Assembly (NCBI GenBank): GCA_965262875.1 | Contig: OZ253569.1 | Span: 2,294,001 to 2,358,000, forward strand | DNA length: 64,000 nt | Source of the DNA: JBALVT01 sp965262875 | GTDB lineage: Bacteria > Pseudomonadota > Gammaproteobacteria > Pseudomonadales > Halieaceae | Direction: 5' to 3' | In this document: piece after piece, positions 19,093 to 27,907 of the stretch | Layout of the letters: each line of letters opens with the position of its first letter | Numbering within the stretch: the first letter of the stretch is position 1 | Position numbers and translations under genes: made by a program | The notes under the pieces: model-generated | The model's database searches: none | What the model was told of the DNA's origin: nothing | What the model saw: only the letters and a program-made list of their open reading frames with translations

Positions 19093-19362
19093 TTAATCCT
19101 CCTGCTCATTGTCCTCGGCCTGATTCACCATCGTGCAGTTGTCAACAACCCTGCGTATTTGACGAGCGTGGTTGCCGGGACTTTTCGGCGTGCTCCAAAT
19201 ACTAGCGATACAAAATTCACCACACCGGCAGGCCTCATCATTGAAGGGACAATAAATCTTTCCCCATGCATGTGATCCGCCGATTTCTACTCGCCAGCCT
19301 CTGGATTCTGCATAGCGAAGTGCTTTTTCGACCTCGGATTTTGAGTGTTTCCGCCTAGGCAT
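19093..19362 (-). CDS. HicA-like small basic protein, putative toxin
   Basis: 89 residues. The N-terminal half (SKSEVEKALRYAESRGWRVE, then GGSHAWGKIYCP) follows the HicA pattern of a helix and strand leading to a G-S-H motif with the putative catalytic His. The second half has STPKSPGNHARQIRRVVDNC, resembling the HicA C-terminal helix. Extra Cys residues (CPFNDEACRCGEFC) are unusual and could bind metal. Probably an mRNA interferase, not proven. Confidence 0.6.
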   Translation of the reverse strand: MPRRKHSKSEVEKALRYAESRGWRVEIGGSHAWGKIYCPFNDEACRCGEFCIASIWSTPKSPGNHARQIRRVVDNCTMVNQAEDNEQED

Positions 19363-19428
19363 CTATGTCATCCGTCATATTGGACTATCCTAGCGAGGAG
19401 AGGGAAGGGTGTCAATTGACAACCTTGG

Positions 19429-21144
19429 CCCAAATCCCCAGATAGAGTATCGCCAGCGTCTCAAGGGCCTCTGAATCCCTCTTTCAAGTTTTATTATAAG
19501 CCTTCACAGCGGATGGCAGAGAGGTTTAATCAAAAACCGTTGCTCTGCGCAGTGTCAGCGCTCAATGGGCCATTTTGGACGGACCTATCCTGTATAAGCC
19601 GTCATTCTTGTTCGATATTGGGTTAAATGGGCGGCGACTCAAGCTCCTTCAGTGCAAGTAGCACTCGTTCCAACAATATTCGGTGTTTTTCCTGCAGTTT
19701 TACAAATAGTTGCCGCCCCGTTCTGACGACTTTTGCCGCGATGGCCTACAAACGCCAGCGCAGGGTCATTGCTCGAGGGTACGCCAACTCTTCCGGCAGT
19801 AATTGGCGCATAAGAGCAAACAAATTGTAGGACAGTGCAGAGATTAAAAAGTACAGCGCATTGGCGTTAAAATCCGGGCATGGCAACGTATCGCCGCCAA
19901 AATCCAGCTTCAGTTCCTTGATGCGATTTTCGCTGTCCTCAGCACGCTGGTTATACCCCAGGGCACCTTCTCTTAGTGCTACGCACCAATTCACCTTGTA
20001 CCCCAGGGCACCTTCTCTTAGTGCTACGCACCAATTCACCTTGTACCAGTGAATAATCTCACTATCGCTGAGCTCATCCCGGTTGGTGGCAATCGCACGA
20101 TGAACATAACCCCCCTGGTTGATTGCCTCTGAGCTCTCTTGTGAATCCAGATCCAGACTCGCCTGGCCTTTAAGGGCTGTTCTTTGAATGATAAGAGTGA
20201 AGGCTTTTTCATAATCACCGATACAGAAGCTCGTGCGGTAGGTGTCCTGTCCACCCATAACCTCGCCTTGTTTATCAAGCAAGGGTAGCCAATCCGAATC
20301 GCTGGCCGCTTCAATCTGTGCCCGCATAGCTGCGCTGGTTTTGGCTCGAATGGCATACTCGATACCTTGCGTATCACAATACTCAATGATTTTTATTTGA
20401 TAGCCTGCGGCATCTATACGCAGCGCATTCAGGGCACAGCCTTCCGGTAACGACTGCTGGCATTGCTGGATAAAGGCTAGGTTGTCTTGTGCTGGCGGCA
20501 CATTGCCGTAGCGGAAATCAACCGCTACAACCTGCCCGGTTTCCGCAATATGACCCACCATGGGCATAAAACCCTTGTTCTTGTTGTAGGTCCACTTAGC
20601 ATCCGCTTTATGGGCAATAATTTCAGTGGCATCGATGTCCAGTGTCACTTTTTTACAGCGGTGCAAGGCTGACTGCAACAGGGCCTTATTCACCTTCACC
20701 CAGGCATCCTGAATGTGCGGCTGGTTTCCAACCCGTCTGAGCCAATCCCCAAGCGTGGTCGCCTGGGGAAGTTTTTTGAGATCCAATACGGTGCGCAGCG
20801 CCTCATCATCCTGTATGTGACGAACCTCATCCAGGTGAAAGCTGCCTTCGTGCTGCATCAGGATGAGTGTCTTGATAAATTCCGAGGGCTTATACCCGCG
20901 ATTACTTTTAGGCGGGGGAAAGTAATGATCAATGCGTTCGGCGAGGCTCAGGGAGTCCATTAACTGACCAATGGCCAATAAACCGGCACGGGAAGTGAGT
21001 AAATCGTTCGTTGTATCGAGTTTGTAAGGTAGAATAATCGTAAGCCTTGAGTTGTGCACCCATTGGGTGATGGAGGGTTTTGTTGCTAACCATTATACAG
21101 CTAGGGCTTTCTACGGTTTAGAGATTTCTATCTGGGGATCCGGG
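19429..21144 (-). mobile_element. IS1380-family element, copy 2 (1716 bp, complete)
   Basis: Ends are CCCAAATCCCCAGATAGAG at 19429 and, reversed, CCCGGATCCCCAGATAGAA at 21144, an imperfect inverted repeat. A perfect 5-bp target duplication CTTGG flanks it (19424-19428 and 21145-21149). This fixes the element's boundaries and also those of the broken copy at 7595. Confidence 0.93.
19746..21059 (-). CDS. IS1380-family transposase
   Basis: 437 residues from GTG 21059 (HNSRLTIILPYKLD). DDE-type core: KVTLDIDATEIIAHKADA, DAAGYQIKIIEYCD, and the C-terminal region LISALSYNLFALMRQLLPEE. A 45-bp tandem duplication at 19954-20043 doubles the 15 residues KVNWCVALREGALGY. This copy keeps the frame, but the duplicated segment lies in the catalytic core near the expected Glu and may impair activity. 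Confidence 0.92.
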   Translation of the reverse strand: MHNSRLTIILPYKLDTTNDLLTSRAGLLAIGQLMDSLSLAERIDHYFPPPKSNRGYKPSEFIKTLILMQHEGSFHLDEVRHIQDDEALRTVLDLKKLPQATTLGDWLRRVGNQPHIQDAWVKVNKALLQSALHRCKKVTLDIDATEIIAHKADAKWTYNKNKGFMPMVGHIAETGQVVAVDFRYGNVPPAQDNLAFIQQCQQSLPEGCALNALRIDAAGYQIKIIEYCDTQGIEYAIRAKTSAAMRAQIEAASDSDWLPLLDKQGEVMGGQDTYRTSFCIGDYEKAFTLIIQRTALKGQASLDLDSQESSEAINQGGYVHRAIATNRDELSDSEIIHWYKVNWCVALREGALGYKVNWCVALREGALGYNQRAEDSENRIKELKLDFGGDTLPCPDFNANALYFLISALSYNLFALMRQLLPEELAYPRAMTLRWRL

Positions 21145-21172
21145 CTTGGGAGAAATTGGGGGTTCTGGGTGC

Positions 21173-21633
21173 CTAATATAAACCTGGTATCGTTATTTCA
21201 AATAAATCCCGGTGTCCGGGGTTTGGGGCGCAATTTAACACTCCGGTAGGGGATTGCACAAAAAATCCCTGCCAGTCTTCCCATACCATCGGATTGGACT
21301 GCAATCGGGTCAGCACCAATAACGGTATTAATCGGGCCGCGATAGCCTCGGGCGATTCATCAACACCCGGTTTGATTTTCAGCACACAGCCCACCGCCAT
21401 GGCGGCGACCAGGGCGTCGGTGTATTCGATCTCAACGCTGCGATAATCCGTACCCGGTCGTCCTGCGGGCAATAGCGTACGGGCAGCCCGGTGACAAGCC
21501 CTCGCGGTTTTGGCCATCACCTCGATCACCGACAGCTCTGCCGCCGCCAGGCCCAGCACGGGTTGCAGTTCGGCGATCAGCCTGTGGTAGATCGGCAGGA
21601 TCTGGTCAAGAAAATCGGTTTGTGAATAGGTGC
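21173..21633 (-). pseudogene. Unidentified gene remnant
   Basis: An open frame without an obvious start from about 21633 (TDFLDQILPIYHRLIAELQP, LSVIEVMAKTARACHRAART, LIPLLVLTRLQSNPMVWEDW). It is helical and cytosolic in appearance. A short frame just upstream (21637-21776, LPDAIRAADLNRALSALHSA) may belong to the same or a neighbouring gene after frameshifts. No family recognised. It lies between the IS1380 flank and a ParD-like gene. Confidence 0.4.
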
Positions 21634-21771
21634 CCTAGGCGGAGTGTAATGCTGACAATGCCCGATTGAGATCGGCGGCGCGTATCGCGTCAGGGAGTCG
21701 CTCCCCTACCTTGCGCCGAGAGGTTGCCGAGGGCCTCATCGTAAACCAACGCGCCAAAATCCCTCCCTTAT

Positions 21772-21945
21772 TCACCGCTTCATTCCTTGGTCATCGGGGT
21801 CCACCGGCAGGGCATCCATCGTACGGCCGATATCTGCCCAGAATTCGACCTGCTCGGGGGCACTGCGGTGCGGCCGTTTGCCACTGCGCGAGGCCGCTTC
21901 CATCCGTTCTTTTTCCAACCGTACTGGCGATGCTGCTTTTGCCAT
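21772..21945 (-). CDS. ParD-like antitoxin
   Basis: 57 residues from ATG 21945: MAKAASPVRLEKERMEAASR, then HRSAPEQVEFWADIGRTMDA. This is the ParD-like/TA antitoxin family with a ribbon-helix-helix DNA-binding fold. No intact partner toxin is seen downstream, only the broken frames at 21173-21776, so it may be an orphan. Confidence 0.65.
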   Translation of the reverse strand: MAKAASPVRLEKERMEAASRSGKRPHRSAPEQVEFWADIGRTMDALPVDPDDQGMKR

Positions 21946-21995
21946 GACCTTGCCCCCGTAAACCACCTCATTAAATCATCCCAGAGTCGCTCTCG

Positions 21996-22297
21996 CTACT
22001 CGTCAAGCGGGTCAATCACCACCCCGGTCTCGCGCAGAAGCGTGTCCAGGTCGTCCGCGTCTGCGGCCCGAAGGCACAGGCTGCCCTGAAAGACTCTATC
22101 GGTTCGCGCCTTGCGATCCAATCGATCAATCAGTCCTTTGAGCTCGGATAAACTGTAAAAGCGCAAATCGATCTGCCCGGCGGCGTTTTCCAAGTCTTCC
22201 GTCGTGATGGTGGTCGGTGCGCCGAAGGTTTCTTGAAGGGTACGCTCCATCAGGGCGTGATCGGCGACGGGCTGTTTTTTACGTCTGCGAGCCTGGC
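21996..22297 (-). pseudogene. Hypothetical gene truncated at its 5' end by IS21
   Basis: About 100 residues (basic start SQARRRKKQPVADHALMERT, acidic C-terminus LRETGVVIDPLDE). The frame enters from the terminal repeat of the IS21 at 22298, and no native start is left. No family recognised. Confidence 0.5.
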
Positions 22298-22358
22298 TGT
22301 TAATTTGCACTTAAAACTGACCCTGGATTTGCATCTAATTTTGACCCACCTGGTTCGC

Positions 22359-23132
22359 TCAAGTATTACTCATTTTGCCAGTTATTTCCTCCCTTTGATT
22401 GCAGGTCGAGTTTTTGAATCGGTAGCTGTCGTTGCCCGTCTCGATGATATGGCAGTGGTGTGTCAGCCGGTCCAGCAGAGCTGTTGTTAGCTTTGGATCA
22501 CCAAAGACCTTTGGCCACTCAGAGAAGCTTGGGTTGGTTGTAATCACAATGCTGGTGCGCTCATACAGGAAGCTGATCAGGTGGAACAGCAAGGCTCCTC
22601 CCGCCTGGCTGAAGGGGAGATAACCCAACTCATCCAGTATGACCAGGTCAGTGCTGGCCAAACGGTTGGCCATTCGCCCTTGTCGTCCGGCGGCCTTCTC
22701 CAGTTCCAGCGCGTTTACCAGGTCGACCGTAGAGAGGAACCTCACCCGTTTGTGGTGATGGATAATCGCCTGTACACCCAAGGCAGTTGCCAAGTGGGTT
22801 TTCCCAGTACCAGGGCCGCCAATCAGAACAATGTTCTGGGTTTCTTCGATAAATTCGCACCGGTGAAGTGAACGCACCAGTGTTTCTGTCACCATGCTCT
22901 CGATGAAGTCGAAGCCGGTAAGATCCCGGTGGGCCGGGAATTTGGCCACCTTCATTTGATAGTTAATAGACCGCACCTCGCGGTCGGCTACTTCTGCTTT
23001 GAGCAGATCATTGAGGATGGGTTCTGCCTGCTGATAGGCAGGTGCGGCCTGTTCAGCCAGCTCTTCAATGGATTGAGCCATGCCGTACAGGCGCAGCGCT
23101 TTTAGTGTGGCGATCATTGCATCAACGGACAT
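22359..23132 (-). CDS. istB: IS21-family helper ATPase IstB
   Basis: 257 residues from ATG 23132 (CAGGGAG upstream). Walker A GGPGTGKTHLA, Walker B LVILDELGYLPFS, sensor region SIVITTNPSFSEWPKVFGD. It overlaps the end of istA by 11 bp. It differs clearly from the IstB at 14454, so the two elements are different IS21 subtypes. Confidence 0.94.
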   Translation of the reverse strand: MSVDAMIATLKALRLYGMAQSIEELAEQAAPAYQQAEPILNDLLKAEVADREVRSINYQMKVAKFPAHRDLTGFDFIESMVTETLVRSLHRCEFIEETQNIVLIGGPGTGKTHLATALGVQAIIHHHKRVRFLSTVDLVNALELEKAAGRQGRMANRLASTDLVILDELGYLPFSQAGGALLFHLISFLYERTSIVITTNPSFSEWPKVFGDPKLTTALLDRLTHHCHIIETGNDSYRFKNSTCNQREEITGKMSNT

Positions 23133-24618
23133 ATTTATTCTCCCTGAGGTTATCGTAGCGCTGTGTGTTGGCAATGGGCTCATTGACCAGTACGAGTGCT
23201 GGCGGTGGATTGAGCGGCTCGGGTAATGGCCCCTCTAACAACCGTCCCGGCACATTGGTCACGTGTTGTTGGGAGGGCCTGCCGCTCTCAAGGGCCACCT
23301 CCACGGCCTGCATCACCAGATGTTCATCGTGGTGTAGCACCAGCGCCAGGATATTGGCCATCTCCCTATCACCACCCAGCCGTTTTAGGAGAATGCGTTG
23401 CAGGCGTTTAAAGCAGCCGGGGAGCTCTGTAAAGGGCGCGCCGTTACGCAGGGCACCGGGCTTGCGCTGGATGACTGCCAGGTAATGCCGCCAGTCGTAG
23501 ACGGTTTCCCCAGCATGTTTATGGTGACGGGAGAAGACTCGAGTATGCTCGGCAATGATCTGAGCTTCGGCAACAACAACTATTTTGCTGGCGTAGGCTC
23601 GCGCGCTCACAGGTTTGTTGGCGAATGCAGCGGGGACGCTATAGCGGTTACGGTCGCACAGGATAAGGCAAGTCGAAGACACGCGCTTTGTGTGCTCGAC
23701 ATAGCCATCAAACGGCGCGGGCACTGCCATGAGTTGCTTGCGCTCATCCTCCCAGACATCCGCTACCATCCGGCCCGGATATTCAGGGTGAGGTATTTCC
23801 TTCCAGAGTTCGATGCACCGCTGCTCCAGCCAACGGTTCAAATCAGCCAAGGTTTTGAACGAGAGTGCGTTATGCCAGATACGATAACGGGAATCGCGCA
23901 CCTTCTTCTCTACTTGGCCTTTCTCCCAACCCGCTGCCGGGTTACAGAACTCAGCTTCAAACAGGAAGTGGCTGACCATGGCCTTGAACCGCTTATTGAC
24001 GTCACGGCGCTTGCCGCGACGCACCTTGTCGACGGCCGTCTTCATATTGTCGTAAATGCCTCGCTCCGGAACACCACCCAGAGCGACCAGGGCATGGTTG
24101 TGAGCGTCAAACAGCATCTCGTGGGTTTGCAGTGGATAGGCCCGCAGCATAAAGGCCCGGCTGTGGCAGAGCCTGGAATGGGCCACTTGTAGCTTGGTTC
24201 GCTCCCCACCGATGACCACCCAGTCCTCTGACCAGTCGAACTGGAAGGCTTCACCCGATGCAAAGACCAGTGGGACAAACGTCCCTTTGGTTGCCGACAA
24301 TCTGGCTTCTTGCTGGCGTGACCGCCAATCGCGAGCAAAGGCGGCGACGCGGTCATAGGAGCCGGGATAGCCCAATTCCACCAGGTCGAGGTGCAGCTGC
24401 CTGACGCTGCTGCGTTGCTTTCGATGCCGCTTTGATTCCCGCTTTAGCCAGCCGAGCAGGATATCGGCAAAGGGGTCAAGCTGAAAGCGCGGTTCAATGA
24501 CACCGCTGGCTAGATACTTACGGATGGTATTTCTGGAAAGGCCTGTCCGCCGGACAATTTCCCGGATGGATCGACCTTCACGCAGGTGCCATCGTCTGAT
24601 TACACTCAATAAATCCAC
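23122..24618 (-). CDS. istA: IS21-family transposase IstA
   Basis: About 498 residues from GTG 24618, chosen because AAGGAG lies eight bases upstream and the product then starts with the usual DLLSVIRRWHLREGRSIREI. Helix-turn-helix RRTGLSRNTIRKYL, DDE core with AFQFDWSEDWVVIGG, RGIYDNMKTAVDKV and EKGQVEKKVRDSRYRIW. A longer frame to 24693 exists but lacks a good ribosome site. Confidence 0.93.
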   Translation of the reverse strand: MDLLSVIRRWHLREGRSIREIVRRTGLSRNTIRKYLASGVIEPRFQLDPFADILLGWLKRESKRHRKQRSSVRQLHLDLVELGYPGSYDRVAAFARDWRSRQQEARLSATKGTFVPLVFASGEAFQFDWSEDWVVIGGERTKLQVAHSRLCHSRAFMLRAYPLQTHEMLFDAHNHALVALGGVPERGIYDNMKTAVDKVRRGKRRDVNKRFKAMVSHFLFEAEFCNPAAGWEKGQVEKKVRDSRYRIWHNALSFKTLADLNRWLEQRCIELWKEIPHPEYPGRMVADVWEDERKQLMAVPAPFDGYVEHTKRVSSTCLILCDRNRYSVPAAFANKPVSARAYASKIVVVAEAQIIAEHTRVFSRHHKHAGETVYDWRHYLAVIQRKPGALRNGAPFTELPGCFKRLQRILLKRLGGDREMANILALVLHHDEHLVMQAVEVALESGRPSQQHVTNVPGRLLEGPLPEPLNPPPALVLVNEPIANTQRYDNLRENKYVR

Positions 24619-24912
24619 GTCTATCACTCCTTGGAACTCCTGCATCGCTGTCAGCAAGAGCCGGATGGTTACGTGGGTCAATATTCGATGCAAATATGGG
24701 GGGTAAGTGGGTCAATTTTGGATGCAATTTAACAATCTGACTACCGAATTAATGCAAACCTGACAGTCGGCTGTGGGTCGCGAAAAGCTGGTCAGAATTT
24801 CTTAGTGTCATCGTCTTGCGGACGCCTAGGCATAAGCGACAGCTATTCAGCGCACTTCCCATTGTCCAGTTGAGGCATACCCCATCATGACGTCAGACCA
24901 TACCGCCTCACT

Positions 24913-24988
24913 GTGTCAAGATAGAGTCCGAATCGCCATTTATTGACACTCCTATGTCAGGCTCCTGGACTCTAACCTGACACTTCGA
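24913..24988 (+). promoter_or_regulatory. Tn3-type res (resolution) site, probable
   Basis: A set of spaced TGTCA / TGACA arms (GTGTCAAGATAGAGTCC, TTGACAC, TGTCAGGCTCCTGGACTC, ACCTGACAC) lies immediately upstream of a serine resolvase gene. This is the position and sort of pattern expected for resolvase-binding subsites. Confidence 0.6.
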
Positions 24989-24999
24989 GGGTCCATCTG

Positions 25000-25194
25000 A
25001 TGGCAGCGGCGGGACAACGGGTCGGCTACGTCCGCGTTAGCGCATTTGATCAAAACGCTGAACGGCAGCTGGATGGCGTTGCAGTTGATCGAACGTTCCT
25101 GGATAAGAAATCGGGTAAAAATGTTGATCGCGAACAACTGGACGCGATGATGGCATTTGTCCGACAAGGTGACACGGGTATGGGCACTGCATAA
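25000..25194 (+). pseudogene. tnpR: Serine resolvase TnpR, N-terminal fragment
   Basis: 65 codons: QRVGYVRVSAFDQNAERQLD gives the catalytic Ser in the YxRVS motif of resolvases, followed by FLDKKSGKNVDREQLDAMMA. Full resolvases have about 185-200 residues; the HTH domain and the rest of the catalytic domain are missing. A Tn3-family element stood here. Confidence 0.85.
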
Positions 25195-25209
25195 CCAAAA
25201 GGGATAGGC

Positions 25210-25760
25210 ATGCCCGTTCGATTTTTATCGAAGACACAGCGAGAACAATACGGCCAGTCTGCAGGGGTTCCGTCCTCTCAAGAACGATCGCGCTATTTTC
25301 ATCTCGATGATGCCGACCAGAGGCTGATTGCGACAAAGCGATCCCCACACAATCGACTAGGGTTTGCCGTTCAGCTTTGCACGCTGCGTTACCTGGGCAC
25401 CTTTGTTTCTGATCTCATTCAGGTGCCTCGTATCGTGATCACAACACTCACTGAACAGTTAGCACTATCATCCCCCGTTAGTTTGGATTCCTATGGCCAG
25501 GGTGATCAGCGCTGGGCTCATACGGAAGAAATACGCCAGCACTATGGATTCACCGATATCACCGAGAGGAGAATTGCATTTTCATTTTCTCGATGGCTTT
25601 ACGCCCTGTGCTGGACCGGCGCCGACCGGCCGAGTTGGATGTCGATTCAGAAGCGGTCGTCGCGGCCTTCCATGCCCGTTACCCCGCCCCTGTGAAAGGG
25701 GTGACGCTCAGTATAGACAGTCAGTTTGGATTCGATTTCCAGCATGTGTTGCCTGTCTTC
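25210..25760 (+). pseudogene. tnpA: Tn3-family transposase TnpA, N-terminal fragment
   Basis: MPVRFLSKTQREQYGQ and DDADQRLIATKRSPHNRLGF are the DUF4158 start of Tn3 transposases, which normally run to nearly 1000 residues. The recognisable frame ends near 25695. A different frame downstream (VAAFHARYPAPVKGVTLSID, to about 25760) may be a further scrap of the element or of another gene. The element is dead. Confidence 0.82.
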
Positions 25761-25766
25761 AGCTTT

Positions 25767-25819
25767 AGCTATATATACTTGCTATATACTATAGAGGTAT
25801 ATATAATGAGTATATAGCT
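25767..25819 (+). promoter_or_regulatory. vapBC promoter/operator
   Basis: AGCTATATATAC (25767-25778) and GTATATAGCT (25810-25819) form an interrupted inverted repeat around AT-rich -10-like sequence just upstream of the VapB start. VapB-type antitoxins bind such repeats to repress their own operon. Confidence 0.5.
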
Positions 25820-25837
25820 GTTTGGAGTAGATGGATT

Positions 25838-26071
25838 ATGTCAACAGGTTCAGTTTTTGAAAATAATAGAACGCAGTCTGTCAGGTTGCCAGCAGATAGT
25901 CGTTTCCCCGAAGGCATTAAGCGGGTGAATGTACGTGTTGTGGGCACAGACCGTATTCTTTCCCCGGTAGAGAAATCATGGGACAGTTTTTTCTTGTCCG
26001 AGGAGGGTGTCACAGATGATTTTATGACTGAACGTGCCAGTCAAGATCAACCTGGCAGAGAAGCGTTCTAA
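25838..26071 (+). CDS. vapB: VapB-type antitoxin (AbrB/SpoVT-like)
   Basis: 77 residues. FENNRTQSVRLPADSRFPEG is the swapped-hairpin DNA-binding start of VapB/MazE-like antitoxins, and the C-terminal SWDSFFLSEEGVTDDFM is the toxin-wrapping tail. Its stop overlaps the vapC start (TAATG). Confidence 0.93.
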   Translation: MSTGSVFENNRTQSVRLPADSRFPEGIKRVNVRVVGTDRILSPVEKSWDSFFLSEEGVTDDFMTERASQDQPGREAF

Positions 26072-26472
26072 TGCTGAAATATATGCTCGATACAAATATT
26101 GTAATTTATGTAATCAAGCGTAAGCCGATTGATGTTTTAGAAACATTCAATCGTCATTCGGGGCAAATGTGCATTAGCTCTATTACATTGGCTGAAATGC
26201 TACACGGTGCTGAAAAAAGCAAAAAGAAAGAGTACAACATGCAATGGGTTGAAGATTTTGTGTCCCGTTTAGAAGTTTTGGATTACGGTTCTAAAGCCGC
26301 TGCACATTACGGAGATATTCGCGCTGTACTAGAATCAAAAGGGAAAACTATTGGCGTTAATGACCTGCACATTTCAGGCCATGCGAGAAGTGAAGGCTTA
26401 ACGCTGGTTACTAACAATCTCCGAGAGTTCAAGCGTGTTAATGGGTTACGTGTAGAAAACTGGGTTAAGTGA
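26071..26472 (+). CDS. vapC: VapC-type PIN-domain ribonuclease toxin
   Basis: 133 residues. Acidic PIN residues are in place: YMLDTNIVIYVIKRKP (Asp), SSITLAEMLHGAEKSKKK (Glu), and GVNDLHISGHARSEGLTLVT (Asp), then TNNLREFKRVNGLRVENW. Members of the family cleave initiator tRNA or rRNA in other bacteria. A complete pair with vapB, between Tn3 and ISL3 debris. Confidence 0.95.
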   Translation: MLKYMLDTNIVIYVIKRKPIDVLETFNRHSGQMCISSITLAEMLHGAEKSKKKEYNMQWVEDFVSRLEVLDYGSKAAAHYGDIRAVLESKGKTIGVNDLHISGHARSEGLTLVTNNLREFKRVNGLRVENWVK

Positions 26473-26554
26473 ATCCGATTAAGGAACGGCAAAGGCTAGG
26501 CGATTTTTTAAACAAACTTAGGGAGTAAGAAGGTGGGCACTGTAGAAATTGAAC

Positions 26555-26587
26555 GTAAGCGCCCCTAAATCAGCACCTATTTTTTTG
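26555..26587 (+). repeat. IS66 left-end relic
   Basis: GTAAGCGCCCCTAAATCAGC and the bases that follow repeat the left end of the complete IS66 at 31961. It is cut off by the ISL3 copy at 26588. The rest of this IS66 copy is not in the window, so it was removed by a rearrangement. Confidence 0.8.
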
Positions 26588-27907
26588 GGTTCTACTGGGA
26601 ATCCTGTGGGTAGAGGTTGAGTTTTCCACAGTGGAACAGAATTGAAACTCGATAGTTTTCGAAGTTTCTAAATCCTCGGGCAGCCGATTTTATTGTCTGA
26701 ATCTTTGAATTAAATCCTTCTGCGGTCGCATTGGTGATGCGATGTTTCAAGTAAGTCATTATGTTGTCGAGATGTTTCTTTAGCATCTTGGCGACTGATA
26801 TGACCGGCTTTAGACGTGAATGTGTCGCCCACCAGTACCATTTCTTAAAGAACGCCCGGGCTGGTTTATCGTAGCTGTAAGTCCACAGGTCAAGCAGCGT
26901 CTCTTTGATTGCCCAGGCTCGGGCAACCTTCAACCCCTTTGATTGAAGGCCATAAAAAGTGGCTTCATCTTTTTCACTCCAGTTGTCGGGATTGCGTAAC
27001 CAGGTATAGCGAGACCCGACCAGGTCATTGATACCGGCGGCTCTTAATGTTTTATTTTCTTTGCGCCTGACTTGGTCAACCATTTTTGTAAGATAACTGA
27101 CGATATGAAACTTGTCGTGAACAATAGCGGCGTTCGGTAAAGTCGCCTCAACTGCCGTCATAAATGGAACCCACATATCCACGGCAACAGCAGCTACTTC
27201 ATTACGCTGCTGTTCTGGAAGCGTGGACAGCAATGCGGTTGCCGATTCCGCCGTTCTATCTGCCACGACCTCAAGCACTCTGGACGCATTCAAATCGTAC
27301 AGCAGGCTGGCATAGGATTGCCCCTTGCGAAAACTTTTTTCATCGATGCCAAGGTGTTTCACTTCCTCAACAGAGCGTCTGTCCATCCCTCTTTTCACTG
27401 CTCGGGATTGAATATGATGCACCTCATCCCACGACAGACCAAGTAGTTTTGCGGCCTGTGTCTTGTTGCTGGCAGCCGACAGCACATCAATAGCGAAACG
27501 CTCAAATAAATGCGTAAAGCGTGCCTGCGTATCTGCCCACGGTACTTTCAGGCTTTTGATTCCATGCGCTTTACAATGAATACGCGGAACCTGAGCAACT
27601 AACTGCGTCTTGAACTGCATCGTATCAAGGTGTCGCCATGTGCGTTGCTCACGATGGTCGTAAACCGAACAAAGGGCATGGCAGACACTACACGCGCCTT
27701 TCGTTCCCTTTGGCCAATCTATCTGGAGGGTAATTGATTTGTCGGTCAGATCCGGGGTAATAGCCGTGATTTTCCATGGGTCGCCAAGCCCCAAAAGTTG
27801 AGTAAACAACGCGGTATCTTTCATTTGAATATCTCCATAAAAAAAGACTCTTGTACCACATTCCTGACCATTGTTTGGCTTTTACCCATAGGAAACTCGG
27901 AAGAACC
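26588..27907 (-). mobile_element. ISL3-family insertion sequence, copy 3 (1320 bp)
   Basis: Near-identical to copy 1, opposite orientation, with intact ends. The flanks differ (IS66 relic on the left, IS1182 fragment on the right) and there is no 8-bp duplication. The copy therefore marks a joint made by homologous recombination or deletion between ISL3 copies. Confidence 0.94.
26592..27824 (-). CDS. ISL3-family transposase
   Basis: 410 residues, apparently the same product as at 8873-10105, with zinc-binding N-terminus (CSVCHALC), HTH and DDE motifs intact. This and copy 1 are the two potentially active sources in the window. Confidence 0.95.
   Translation of the reverse strand: MKDTALFTQLLGLGDPWKITAITPDLTDKSITLQIDWPKGTKGACSVCHALCSVYDHREQRTWRHLDTMQFKTQLVAQVPRIHCKAHGIKSLKVPWADTQARFTHLFERFAIDVLSAASNKTQAAKLLGLSWDEVHHIQSRAVKRGMDRRSVEEVKHLGIDEKSFRKGQSYASLLYDLNASRVLEVVADRTAESATALLSTLPEQQRNEVAAVAVDMWVPFMTAVEATLPNAAIVHDKFHIVSYLTKMVDQVRRKENKTLRAAGINDLVGSRYTWLRNPDNWSEKDEATFYGLQSKGLKVARAWAIKETLLDLWTYSYDKPARAFFKKWYWWATHSRLKPVISVAKMLKKHLDNIMTYLKHRITNATAEGFNSKIQTIKSAARGFRNFENYRVSILFHCGKLNLYPQDSQ

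Larger units (their letters stand above)
22298..24734 (-). mobile_element. IS21-family element (2437 bp)
   Basis: Ends TGTTAATTTGCACTTAAAAC at 22298 and, reversed, TGTTAAATTGCATCCAAAAT at 24734. Each end also has a second, similar subrepeat containing TTTGCATC...TTGACCCAC, the multiple terminal repeats usual for IS21 IstA binding. Both istA and istB are intact. No target duplication is visible. Confidence 0.88.

Noticed and set aside
23398..24192. A 264-residue forward frame opposite IstA
   Set aside because: Antisense to istA, with no family signal or ribosome site.
25838..26472. Assignment as mazEF or phd/doc
   Set aside because: The second gene has the PIN-domain Asp/Glu/Asp pattern of VapC.
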